Source: Zeus faber
Taxonomy: Eukaryota > Chordata > Actinopteri > Zeiformes > Zeidae
Length of the DNA stretch: 64,000 bases
Assembly (NCBI GenBank): GCA_960531495.1
Contig: OY482855.1
Span: 2,170,001 to 2,234,000, forward strand
Reading direction: 5' to 3'
The notes beneath the pieces are model-generated. The model was not told the origin of the DNA and made no database searches. It saw only the letters and a program-made list of their open reading frames with translations. This document shows, one piece after another, positions 1 to 12,336 of this stretch. Every line of letters starts with the position of its first letter. Position 1 is the stretch's first letter. A program made the translations under genes and the position numbers.

Positions 1-600
1 GAAAGATTTTAAGAAAGGTTGAAAGACTGAAAGAAAGAATGAAAGTTTGAAAGAAAGGATGAAAGAACGATTGAAAGAAAAAATGAAAGAATGATAGAAA
101 GATTGAAAGATTGAAAGAAAGATTGAATGTTTGAAAGAAAGATTGAAAGTATTAAAGATCGAAAGAAATATTTAAAGAAAGATTGAAAGATTGAAAGAAA
201 GAATGAAATAACGATTGAAAGAAAGAATGAAAGAATGAAAGAAATATTGAAAGATTGAAAGAAATATTGAAAGAAAAAGAGATTGAAAGATTAAAAGATT
301 GAAAGAAAGATTGAAAGTGATGAAGTCTGAAAGAAAGAATGAAGGAAATACTGAAAGAATGAATGAAAGATTGATTGAAAGATTGAATGAAAAAATGAGA
401 AACTTAAAGAAGATTGAAAGAAATATTGAAAGATAGATTGAAAGATTGAAAGAAAGAAAGATTGAAAGAAAGAATGAAAGAAAGATTGTAAGAAAGAATG
501 AAAGTAAGAAAGAAAGATTGAAATATTGAAAGAAATATTGAAAGAAAGAAAGATTGAAACTAAGAACGATTGAAAGAAAGATTGAAAGAAAGATTGAAAG

Positions 601-3600
601 CTTGAAAGAAAGATTGAAAGAAAGATTTTAAGAAAGGTTGAAAGACTGAAAAAAAGAATGAAAGATTGAAAGAAAGAATGAAAGAATGAAAGAAAGATTG
701 AAAGATTGAAAGAAATATTGAAAGAAAGAGAGAATGAAAATAAGAAAGAAGAAAAAGAAGAAAGATTGAAAGTAATAAAGATTGAAAGAAATAACAAAAG
801 AAAGATTGAAAGAAAGAATGAAAGAAAGATTGAACGATTGGAAGAAATTTTGAAAGATAGAAAAATTTAAAGTAAGAAAGATTGAAAGAAAGAATGAAAG
901 AAAGATTGAAAGATTGAAAGATTGAAAGAAAGATTGAATGTTTGAAAGAAAGATTGAAAGTATTAAAGATCGAAAGAAATATTTAAAGAAAGATTGAAAG
1001 ATTGAAAGAAAGAATGAAATAACGATTGAAAGAAAGAATGAAAGAATGAAAGAAAAATTGAAAGATTGAAAGAAATATTGAAAGAAAGAGAGATTGAAAG
1101 ATTAAAAGATTGAAAGAAAGATTGAAAGTTATGAAGATTGAAAGAAAGAATGAAGGAAAAACTGAAAGATTGAAAGACTGAAAGAATGAATGAAAGAAAG
1201 ATTGAAAGATTGAAAGAAAAAATGAAAAACTTAAAGAAAGATTGAAAGAAATATTGAAAGACAGATTGAAAGATTGAAAGAAAGAAAGATTGAAAGAAAG
1301 ATTGTAAGAAAGAATGAAATATTGAAAGAAAAAATGAAAGAAAGACTGAAAAAAACAAAGAAAGATTGAAAGAAATAAAGATTTAAAGAAAAAAAGATTT
1401 AAAGAAAGATTGAAAGACTAAAAGTAAGAATGAAAAAAAAGATTGAAAGAAAGATTGAAAAAAGAAAGAAAGATTGAAAGAAAGATTGAAAGAAAGATTG
1501 ACAGAAAGAATGAAAGTTTGAAAGAAAGATTGAAAGAAAGATTGAAAGACTGAAAGAAAAAATGAAAGAAAGATTAAAAGAGAGATTGAAAGATTGAAAG
1601 ATTGAAAGAAGGAATGAAAGAAAGATTGAATGATTGAAAGATTGAAATAAAGAATGAAATATTGAAAGAAAGAATAAAAGAACGATTGAAAGAAAGAATG
1701 AAAGAATGAAAGAAAGATTGAAAGATTGAAAGAATTTTGAAAGAAAGAGAGAATGAAAGTAAGAAAGATTGAAAGAAAGATTGAAAGTAAAAAAGATTGA
1801 AAGAAAGAATGAAAGAAAAATTGAAAGATTGAAAGATTGAAAGAAAGATTTAAAGAAAGATTTAAAGAAAGATTGAAAGACTGGAAGAAAGAATGAATAA
1901 AAGAATTAAAGAAAGATTGAAAGATTGAAAGATTGAAAGATTGAAAGAAAGATTGAAAAAAGAATGATTGAAAGAAAGAAAGATTTAAAGAATGAAAGAT
2001 TTAAAGAAAGATTGAAAGACTAAAAGTAAGAATGAAAAAAAAGAATGAAAGCAAGATTGAAAGATTGAAAGATTGAAAGAAAGAATGAAAGATTGAAAGA
2101 AAGAATGAAAGAATGAAAGATAGATTGAAAGACTGAAAGAAATATTGAAAGAAGGAGAGAATGAAAGTAAGAAAGATTGAATGAAAAATTGAAAGATTGA
2201 AAGATTGAAAGAAAGAATGAAAGAAAGATTGAAAGATTGAAAGAAATACTGAAAGAAAGAAAGAAAGATTGAAAGTAAGAACGATTGAAAGAAAGCTTGA
2301 AACGAAAGATTGAAAGAAAGAATGAAAGAAAAATTGAAAGATTGAACGATTGAAAGAAAGAATGAAAGATTGAAAGAAAGAATAAAAGAACGATTGAAAG
2401 AAAGAATGAAAGAATGAAAGAAAGATTGAAAGATTGAAAGAATATTGAAAGAAAGAGAGAATGAAAGTAAGAAAGATTGAAAGAAAGATTGAAAGTAAAA
2501 AAGATTGAAAGAAAGAATGAAAGAAAAATTGAAAGATTGAAAGATTGAAAGAAAGATTTAAAGAAAGATTTAAAGAAAGATTGAAAGACTGAAAGAAAGA
2601 ATGAATAAAAGAATTAAAGAAAGATTGAAAGATCGAAAGATTGAAAGATTGAAAGAAAGATTGAAAAAAGAATGATTAAAAGAAAGAAAGATTTAAAGAA
2701 TGAAAGATTTAAAGAAAGATTGAAAGACTAAAAGTAAGAATGAAAAAAAAGAATGAAAGAAAGATTGAAAGATTGAAAGATTGAAAGAAAGAATGAAAGA
2801 TTGAAAGAAAGAATGAAAGAACGATTGAAAGAAAGAATGAAAGAAAGATTAAAAGATTGAAAGAAATATTGAAAGAAAGAGAGAATGAAAGTAAGAAAGA
2901 TGGAAAGAAAAATTGAAAGATTGAAAGATTGAAAGAAAGAATTAAAGAAAGATTGAATGATTGAAAGATTGAAAGAAAAATTGAAAGCTTGAAAGAAAGA
3001 TTGAAAGAAAGATTTTAAGAAAGGTTGAAAGACTGAAAAAAAGAATGAAAGATTGAAAGAAAGAATGAAAGAATGAAAGAAAGATTGAAAGATTGAAAGA
3101 AATATTGAAAGAAAGAGAGAATGAAAATAAGAAAGAAGAAAAAGAAGAAAGATTGAAAGTAATAAAGATTGAAAGAAATAACAAAAGAAAGATTGAAAGA
3201 AAGAATGAAAGAAAGATTGAACGATTGGAAGAAATTTTGAAAGATAGAAAAATTTAAAGTAAGAAAGATTGAAAGAAAGAATGAAAGAAAGATTGAAAGA
3301 TTGAAAGATTGAAAGAAAGATTGAATGTTTGAAAGAAAGATTGAAAGTATTAAAGATCGAAAGAAATATTTAAAGAAAGATTGAAAGATTGAAAGAAAGA
3401 ATGAAATAACGATTGAAAGAAAGAATGAAAGAATGAAAGAAAAATTGAAAGATTGAAAGAAATATTGAAAGAAAGAGAGATTGAAAGATTAAAAGATTGA
3501 AAGAAAGATTGAAAGTTATGAAGATTGAAAGAAAGAATGAAGGAAAAACTGAAAGATTGAAAGACTGAAAGAATGAATGAAAGAAAGATTGAAAGATTGA

Positions 3601-5374
3601 AAGAAAAAATGAAAAACTTAAAGAAAGATTGAAAGAAATATTGAAAGACAGATTGAAAGATTGAAAGAAAGAAAGATTGAAAGAAAGATTGTAAGAAAGA
3701 ATGAAATATTGAAAGAAAAAATGAAAGAAAGACTGAAAAAAACAAAGAAAGATTGAAAGAAATAAAGATTTAAAGAAAAAAAGATTTAAAGAAAGATTGA
3801 AAGACTAAAAGTAAGAATGAAAAAAAAGATTGAAAGAAAGATTGAAAAAAGAAAGAAAGATTGAAAGAAAGATTGAAAGAAAGATTGACAGAAAGAATGA
3901 AAGTTTGAAAGAAAGATTGAAAGAAAGATTGAAAGACTGAAAGAAAAAATGAAAGAAAGATTAAAAGAGAGATTGAAAGATTGAAAGATTGAAAGAAGGA
4001 ATGAAAGAAAGATTGAATGATTGAAAGATTGAAATAAAGAATGAAATATTGAAAGAAAGAATAAAAGAACGATTGAAAGAAAGAATGAAAGAATGAAAGA
4101 AAGATTGAAAGATTGAAAGAATTTTGAAAGAAAGAGAGAATGAAAGTAAGAAAGATTGAAAGAAAGATTGAAAGTAAAAAAGATTGAAAGAAAGAATGAA
4201 AGAAAAATTGAAAGATTGAAAGATTGAAAGAAAGATTTAAAGAAAGATTTAAAGAAAGATTGAAAGACTGGAAGAAAGAATGAATAAAAGAATTAAAGAA
4301 AGATTGAAAGATTGAAAGATTGAAAGATTGAAAGAAAGATTGAAAAAAGAATGATTGAAAGAAAGAAAGATTTAAAGAATGAAAGATTTAAAGAAAGATT
4401 GAAAGACTAAAAGTAAGAATGAAAAAAAAGAATGAAAGCAAGATTGAAAGATTGAAAGATTGAAAGAAAGAATGAAAGATTGAAAGAAAGAATGAAAGAA
4501 TGAAAGATAGATTGAAAGACTGAAAGAAATATTGAAAGAAGGAGAGAATGAAAGTAAGAAAGATTGAATGAAAAATTGAAAGATTGAAAGATTGAAAGAA
4601 AGAATGAAAGAAAGATTGAAAGATTGAAAGAAATACTGAAAGAAAGAAAGAAAGATTGAAAGTAAGAACGATTGAAAGAAAGCTTGAAACGAAAGATTGA
4701 AAGAAAGAATGAAAGAAAAATTGAAAGATTGAACGATTGAAAGAAAGAATGAAAGATTGAAAGAAAGAATAAAAGAACGATTGAAAGAAAGAATGAAAGA
4801 ATGAAAGAAAGATTGAAAGATTGAAAGAATATTGAAAGAAAGAGAGAATGAAAGTAAGAAAGATTGAAAGAAAGATTGAAAGTAAAAAAGATTGAAAGAA
4901 AGAATGAAAGAAAAATTGAAAGATTGAAAGATTGAAAGAAAGATTTAAAGAAAGATTTAAAGAAAGATTGAAAGACTGAAAGAAAGAATGAATAAAAGAA
5001 TTAAAGAAAGATTGAAAGATCGAAAGATTGAAAGATTGAAAGAAAGATTGAAAAAAGAATGATTAAAAGAAAGAAAGATTTAAAGAATGAAAGATTTAAA
5101 GAAAGATTGAAAGACTAAAAGTAAGAATGAAAAAAAAGAATGAAAGAAAGATTGAAAGATTGAAAGATTGAAAGAAAGAATGAAAGATTGAAAGAAAGAA
5201 TGAAAGAACGATTGAAAGAAAGAATGAAAGAAAGATTAAAAGATTGAAAGAAATATTGAAAGAAAGAGAGAATGAAAGTAAGAAAGATGGAAAGAAAAAT
5301 TGAAAGATTGAAAGATTGAAAGAAAGAATTAAAGAAAGATTGAATGATTGAAAGATTGAAAGAAAAATTGAAAG
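601..5374. repeat. 2,387-bp tandem duplication inside the satellite
   Basis: Two head-to-tail copies, 601-2,987 and 2,988-5,374, share the same order of sequence variants. Both begin with a CTTGAAAG variant and then an AAGATTTTAAG variant. A 131-codon low-complexity frame at 963-1,358 is repeated exactly at 3,350-3,745, which gives an offset of 2,387. Similarity stops at 5,374, where the expected CTTG is replaced by AAAG. The first 600 bases look like an older partial copy of the region starting near 625-810. Confidence 0.9.
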
Positions 5375-8300
5375 AAAGATTGAAGAAAGAAAGATTTAAA
5401 GAAAAAAAGATTTAAAGAAAGATTGAAAGACTAAAAGTAAGAATTAAAAAAAAGATTGAAAGAAAGATTGAAAAAAGAAAGAAAGATTGAAAGAAAGATT
5501 GAAAGAAAGATTGAAAGAAAGAATGAAAGTTTGAAAGAAAGATTGAAAGAAAGATTGAAAGAAAGATTGAAAGACTGAAAGAAAAAATGAAAGAAAGATT
5601 AAAAGAGAGATTGAAAGATTGAAAGATTGAAAGATAGAATGAAAGATTGAAAGAAAGAATGAAAGAATGAATGAAAGATTAAAAGATTGAAAGAAATATT
5701 GAAAAAAAGAAAGATTGAAAGTAAGTAAAATTGAAAGAATGAATGAAAGAAACAAAAAAAGACTGATAAAAAGAAAGAATGTTTGAGAGATCAAAATATT
5801 TAAAGAAAGAAAGATTGAAAGAAAGGTTGAAAGATAGAATGAAAGAAAGATTGAAAGATTGAAAGTTGTAAAGAAAGATTGAAAGAAAGATTTAAAGAAA
5901 GATTGAAAGACTAAAAAAAAGAATGAAAGAAAGATTGAAAGGTTGAAAGAAAGAATGAAAGAATGAAAGAAAGATTGAAAGATTGAAAGAAAGATTGGAA
6001 GAAAGAATGAAAGTATGAAAGAAAGATTGAAAGATCGAAGGAAAGATTGAAAGAACGATTGAAAGAAAGAATGAAAGAGTGAAAGAAAGATTGAAAGATT
6101 GAAAGAAAGATTGAAAGTAATAAAGATTGAAAGAAGGAATGAAGGAAAAATTGAATGTTTGAAAGACTGAAAGAATGAATGAAAGAAAGCTTGAAAGAAA
6201 GATTGAAAGAAAGATTTTAAGAAAGGTTGAAAGACTGAAAGAAAGAATGAAAGAAAGAATGATTGAAAGATTGAAAGAAAGAATGAAAGATTGAAAGAAA
6301 GAATATAAGAACGATTGAAAGAAAGATTGAAAGTAAGATTGAAAGTTTGAAAGAAAGATTGAAAGAAAAATTGAAAGAAAGATTGAAAGACTGAAGGAAA
6401 GAATGAGTGAAAGATTGAAAGAAAGATTAAAAGAAAAAAAGATTGAAAGTATTAAAGACTGAAAAAAATATTGAAAGAAAGATTGAAAGATTGAAAGATA
6501 GAATGAAAGAAAGATTGAATGATTGAAAGATTGAAAGAAAGAATTAAAGAAAGATTGAAAGACTGAAAAAAATATTGAAAGAAAGATTGAAAGATTGAAA
6601 GATAGAATGAAAGAAAGATTGAAAGATTGAAAGATTGAAAGAAAGAATGAAAGAAAGATTGAAAGACTGAAAGAAAGAATGAAAGAAAGATTGAAAGTGC
6701 GAAAGAAAGAATGAAAGAATTAAAGAAAGATTGAAAGAAATATTGAAAGAAAGAATGAAAGATTGAAAGAAAGAATGAAAGTAATAAAGATTAAAAGAAG
6801 GAATGAAGGAAAAATTTAATGTTTGAAAGACTGAAAGAATGAATGAAAGAAAGCTTGAAAGAAAGATTGAAAGAAAGATTTTAAGAAAGGTTGAAAGAAT
6901 GAAAGAAAGAATGAAAGAAAGAATGATTGAAAGATTGAAAGAAAGAATGAAAGATTGAAAGAAAGAATATAAGAACGATTGAAAGAAAGATTGAAAGTAA
7001 GATTGAAAGTTTGAAAGAAAGATTGAAAGAAAAATTGAAAGAAAGATTGAAAGAATGAGTGAAAGATTGAAAGAAAGATTAAAAGAAAAAAAGATTGAAA
7101 GTATTAAAGACTGAAAAAATATTGAAAGAAAGATTGAAAGATTGAAAGATAGAATGAAAGAAAGATTGAAAGATTGAAAGATTGAAAGAAAGAATGAAAG
7201 AAAGATTGAAAGACTGAAAAAAATATTGAAAGAAAGATTGAAAGATTGAAAGATAGAATGAAAGAAAGATTGAAAGATTGAAAGATTGAAAGAAAGAATG
7301 AAAGAAAGATTGAAAGACTGAAAGAAAGAATGAAAGAAAGATTGAAAGTGCGAAAGAAGGAATGAAAGAATTAAAGAAAGATTGAAAGAAATATTGAAAG
7401 AAAGAATGAAAGATTGAAAGAAAGAATGAAAAAAAGATTGTAAGAAAGAATGAAAGAAAGATTGAAAGATTGAAAGAAAGATTGAAAGAAAGATTGAATG
7501 TTTGAAAGAAAGATTGAAAGAAAGATTTAAAGAAAGATTGAAAGATTGAAAGAAAGATTGAAAGATAGATTTAAAGAAAGATTGAAAGACTGAAAGAAAG
7601 ATTGAAAGAAAGAAAGATTTATAGAAAGAATGAAAGAAAGATTGAAAAAAGAAAGATAGATTGAAAGAAAGATTGAAAGATTGAAAGAAAGAATGAAAGA
7701 AAGATTTTAAAAAAGATTGAAAAAAAGAAAGATTGAAAGAAAGATTGAAAGACAGATTGAAAGACTGAAGGAAAGAATGAAAGAAAGATGGAAAGAAAGA
7801 TGGAAAGAAAGATTGAAAGAAATAAAGATTGAAAGAAATATTGAAAGAAGGATTGAAAGATTGAAAGAAAGAATGAAAGAAAGATTGAAAGAAAGATGGA
7901 AAGAAAGATTGAAAGAAAGAAAGATTGAAAGAAATAGTGAAAGAAAGATTGAACGATTGGAAGAAATTTTGAAAGATAGAAAAATTGAAAGTAGGAAAGA
8001 TTGAAAGAAAGAATGAAAGAAAGATTGAAAGATTGAAAGAAAGAATGAAAGAAAGATTGAAAGATTGAAATATTGAAAGAAAGAATGAAAAAAAGATTGA
8101 AAGATTAAACAATTGAAAGAAAGTTTGCAAGAAAGTTTGAAAAAAGAAAGATTGAAAGAATAACAAAAGAAAGATTGAAAGATTGGAAGAAATATTGAAA
8201 GATAGAAAAATTGAAAGTAAGAAAGATTGAAAGAAATATTGAAAGAAAGATTGAAAGATTGAAAGAAAGATTGAAAGAAAGAATGAAAGAAAGATTGAAA

Positions 8301-9046
8301 GAAAGATTGAAAGACTGAAGGAAAGAATGAAAGAAAGATTGAAAGAAAGATTGAAAGAAAGAAAGATTGAAAGAATGAATGATTGAAAGATTGAATGATT
8401 GAAAGATTGAAAGAAAGATTGAAAGAAAGATTGAACGACTGAAAGATTGAAAGAAAGATTGAAAGTTTGAAAGAGAGATTGAAAGACTGAAAGATAGATT
8501 GAAAGATTGAAGATTGAAAGATTGAAAGAAAGATTGAAAGAAAGATTGAACGACTGAAAGATTGAAAGAAAGATTGAAAGTTTGAAAGAAAGATTGAAAG
8601 ACTGAAAGAAATAATGAAAGAAAGATTGAAAGAAAGAATGAAAAAAAGATTGAAAGAAAGATGGATAGAAAGATTGAAAGAAAGAAAGATTGAAAGAAAT
8701 AACAAAAGAAAGATTGAAAGAAATAACAAAAGAAAGATTGAAAGAAATAATGAGAGAAAGATTGAACGATTGGAAGAAATATTGAAAGATAGAAAAATTG
8801 AAAGTAAGAAAGATTGAAAGAAAGAATGAAAGAAAGATTGAAAGATTGAAAGAAAGAATGAAAGAAAGATTGAAAGATTGAAATATTGAAAGAAAGAATG
8901 AAAGAAAGACTGAAAGATTGAAAGAAAGATTGAAAGAAAGATTGAAAGATTGAAATATTTAAAGAAAGATTGAAAGAAAGAATGAAAGAACAATTGAAAG
9001 AAAGAATGAAAGAATGAAAGAAAAATTGAAAGATTGAAAGAAAGAA

Positions 9047-12000
9047 TGAAAGAACGATTGAAAGATTGAAAGATTGAAAGATTGAAAGAAAGAATGAAAG
9101 AAAGATTGAAAGAAAGATGGAAAGAAAGATTGAAAGAAAGAAAGATTGAAAGAAAGAATGAAAGATTGAAAGAAAGAATATAAGAACGATTGAAAGAAAG
9201 ATTGAAAGTAAGATTGAAAGTTTGAAAGAAAGATTGAAAGAAAAATTGAAAGAAAGATTGAAAGACTGAAGGAAAGAATGAGTGAAAGATTGAAAGAAAG
9301 ATTAAAAGAAAAAAAGATTGAAAGTATTAAAGACTGAAAAAAATATTGAAAGAAAGATTGAAAGATTGAAAGATAGAATGAAAGAAAGATTGAAAGATTG
9401 AAAGATTGAAAGAAAGAATTAAAGAAAGATTGAAAGACTGAAAAAAATATTGAAAGAAAGAATTAAAGAAAGATTGAAAGACTGAAAAAAATATTGAAAG
9501 AAAGATTGAAAGATTGAAAGATAAAATGAAAGAAAGATTGAAAGATTGAAAGATTGAAAGAAAGAATGAAGGAAAGATTGAAAGACTGAAAGAAAGAATG
9601 AAAGAAAGATTGAAAGTGCGAAAGAAAGAATGAAAGAATGAAAGAAAGATTGAAAGAAATATTGAAAGAAAGAATGAAAGATTGAAAGAAAGAATGAAAA
9701 AAAGATCGTAAGAAAGAATGAAAGAAAGATTGAAAGATTGAAAGAAAGATTGAAAGAAAGATTGAATGTTTGAAAGAAAGATTGAAAGAAAGATTTAAAG
9801 AAAGATTGAAAGATTGAAAGAAAGATTGAAAGATAGATTTAAAGAAAGATTGAAAGACTGAAAGAAAGATTGAAAGAAAGAAAGATTTATAGAAAGAATG
9901 AAAGAAAGATTGAAAAAAGAAAGATAGATTGAAAGAAAGATTGAAAGATTGAAAGAAAGAATGAAAGAAAGATTTAAAAAAAGATTGAAAAAAAGAAAGA
10001 TTGAAAGAAAGATTGAAAGACAGATTGAAAGACTGAAGGAAAGAATGAAAGAAAGATGGAAAGAAAGATGGAAAGAAAGATTGAAAGAAAGAAAGATTGA
10101 AAGAAATATTGAAAGAAAGATTGAAAGATTGAAAGAAAGAATGAAAGAAAGATTGAAAGATTGAAAGAAAGAATGAAAGAAAGATTGAAAGAAAGATGGA
10201 AAGAAAGATTGAAAGAAAGAAAGATTGAAAGAAATAATGAAAGAAAGATTGAACGATTGGAAGAAATTTTGAAAGATAGAAAAATTGAAAGTAGGAAAGA
10301 TTGAAAGAAAGAATGAAAGAAAGATTGAAAGATTGAAAGAAAGAATGAAAGAAAGATTGAAAGATTGAAATATTGAAAGAAAGAATGAAAGAAAGATTGA
10401 AAGATTAAACAATTGAAAGAAAGTTTGCAAGAAAGTTTGAAAAAAGAAAGTTTGAAAGAAAGAATGAAAGAAAGATTGAAAGATAGATGGATAGAAAGAT
10501 TGAAAGAAAGAAAGATTGAAAGAATAACAAAAGAAAGATTGAAAGATTGGAAGAAATATTGAAAGATAGAAAAATTGAAAGTAAGAAAGATTGAAAGAAA
10601 GAATTAAAGAAAGATTGAAAGATTGAAAAAAAGAATGAAAGAAAGATTGAAATATTGAAAGAAAGAATGAAAGAAAGATTGAAAGATTGAAAGAAAGAAT
10701 GAAAGAACGATTGAAAGATTGAAAGATTGAAAGAAAGAATGAAAGAAAGATTGAAAGAAAGATGGAAAGAAAGATTGAAAGAAAGAAAGATTGAAAGAAA
10801 GAATGAAAGATTGAAAGAAAGAATATAAGAACGATTGAAAGAAAGATTGAAAGTAAGATTGAAAGTTTGAAAGAAAGATTGAAAGAAAAATTGAAAGAAA
10901 GATTGAAAGACTGAAGGAAAGAATGAGTGAAAGATTGAAAGAAAGATTAAAAGAAAAAAAGATTGAAAGTATTAAAGACTGAAAAAAATATTGAAAGAAA
11001 GATTGAAAGATTGAAAGATAGAATGAAAGAAAGATTGAAAGATTGAAAGATTGAAAGAAAGAATTAAAGAATGATTGAAAGACTGAAAAAAATATTGAAA
11101 GAAAGAATTAAAGAAAGATTGAAAGACTGAAAAAAATATTGAAAGAAAGATTGAAAGATTGAAAGATAAAATGAAAGAAAGATTGAAAGATTGAAAGATT
11201 GAAAGAAAGAATGAAGGAAAGATTGAAAGACTGAAAGAAAGAATGAAAGAAAGATTGAAAGTGCGAAAGAAAGAATGAAAGAATGAAAGAAAGATTGAAA
11301 GAAATATTGAAAGAAAGAATGAAAGATTGAAAGAAAGAATGAAAAAAAGATTGTAAGAAAGAATGAAAGAAAGATTGAAAGATTGAAAGAAAGATTGAAA
11401 GAAAGATTGAATGTTTGAAAGAAAGATTGAAAGAAAGATTTAAAGAAAGATTGAAAGATTGAAAGAAAGATTGAAAGATAGATTTAAAGAAAGATTGAAA
11501 GACTGAAAGAAAGATTGAAAGAAAGAAAGATTTATAGAAAGAATGAAAGAAAGATTGAAAAAAGAAAGATAGATTGAAAGAAAGATTGAAAGATTGAAAG
11601 AAAGAATGAAAGAAAGATTTAAAAAAAGATTGAAAAAAAGAAAGATTGAAAGAAAGATTGAAAGACAGATTGAAAGACTGAAGGAAAGAATGAAAGAAAG
11701 ATGGAAAGAAAGATGGAAAGAAAGATTGAAAGAAAGAAAGATTGAAAGAAATATTGAAAGAAAGATTGAAAGATTGAAAGAAAGAATGAAAGAAAGATTG
11801 AAAGATTGAAAGAAAGAATGAAAGAAAGATTGAAAGAAAGATGGAAAGAAAGATTGAAAGAAAGAAAGATTGAAAGAAATAATGAAAGAAAGATTGAACG
11901 ATTGGAAGAAATTTTGAAAGATAGAAAAATTGAAAGTAGGAAAGATTGAAAGAAAGAATGAAAGAAAGATTGAAAGATTGAAAGAAAGAATGAAAGAAAG

Positions 12001-12336
12001 ATTGAAAGATTGAAATATTGAAAGAAAGAATGAAAGAAAGATTGAAAGATTAAACAATTGAAAGAAAGTTTGCAAGAAAGTTTGAAAAAATAAAGTTTGA
12101 AAGAAAGAATGAAAGAAAGATTGAAAGATAGATGGATAGAAAGATTGAAAGAAAGAAAGATTGAAAGAATAACAAAAGAAAGATTGAAAGATTGGAAGAA
12201 ATATTGAAAGATAGAAAAATTGAAAGTAAGAAAGATTGAAAGAAAGAATTAAAGAAAGATTGAAAGATTGAAAAAAAGAATGAAAGAAAGATTGAAATAT
12301 TGAAAGAAAGAATGAAAGAAAGATTGAAAGATTGAA
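9047..12336. repeat. 1,645-bp tandem duplication inside the satellite
   Basis: The interval 9,047-10,691 is repeated at 10,692-12,336 with very few differences. Landmarks at an offset of 1,645 include the AATATAAGAACG variant (near 9,177 and 10,822) and a 71-codon low-complexity + frame (9,949-10,164 and 11,594-11,809). The ends are approximate because the bases on either side are satellite as well. Confidence 0.85.
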
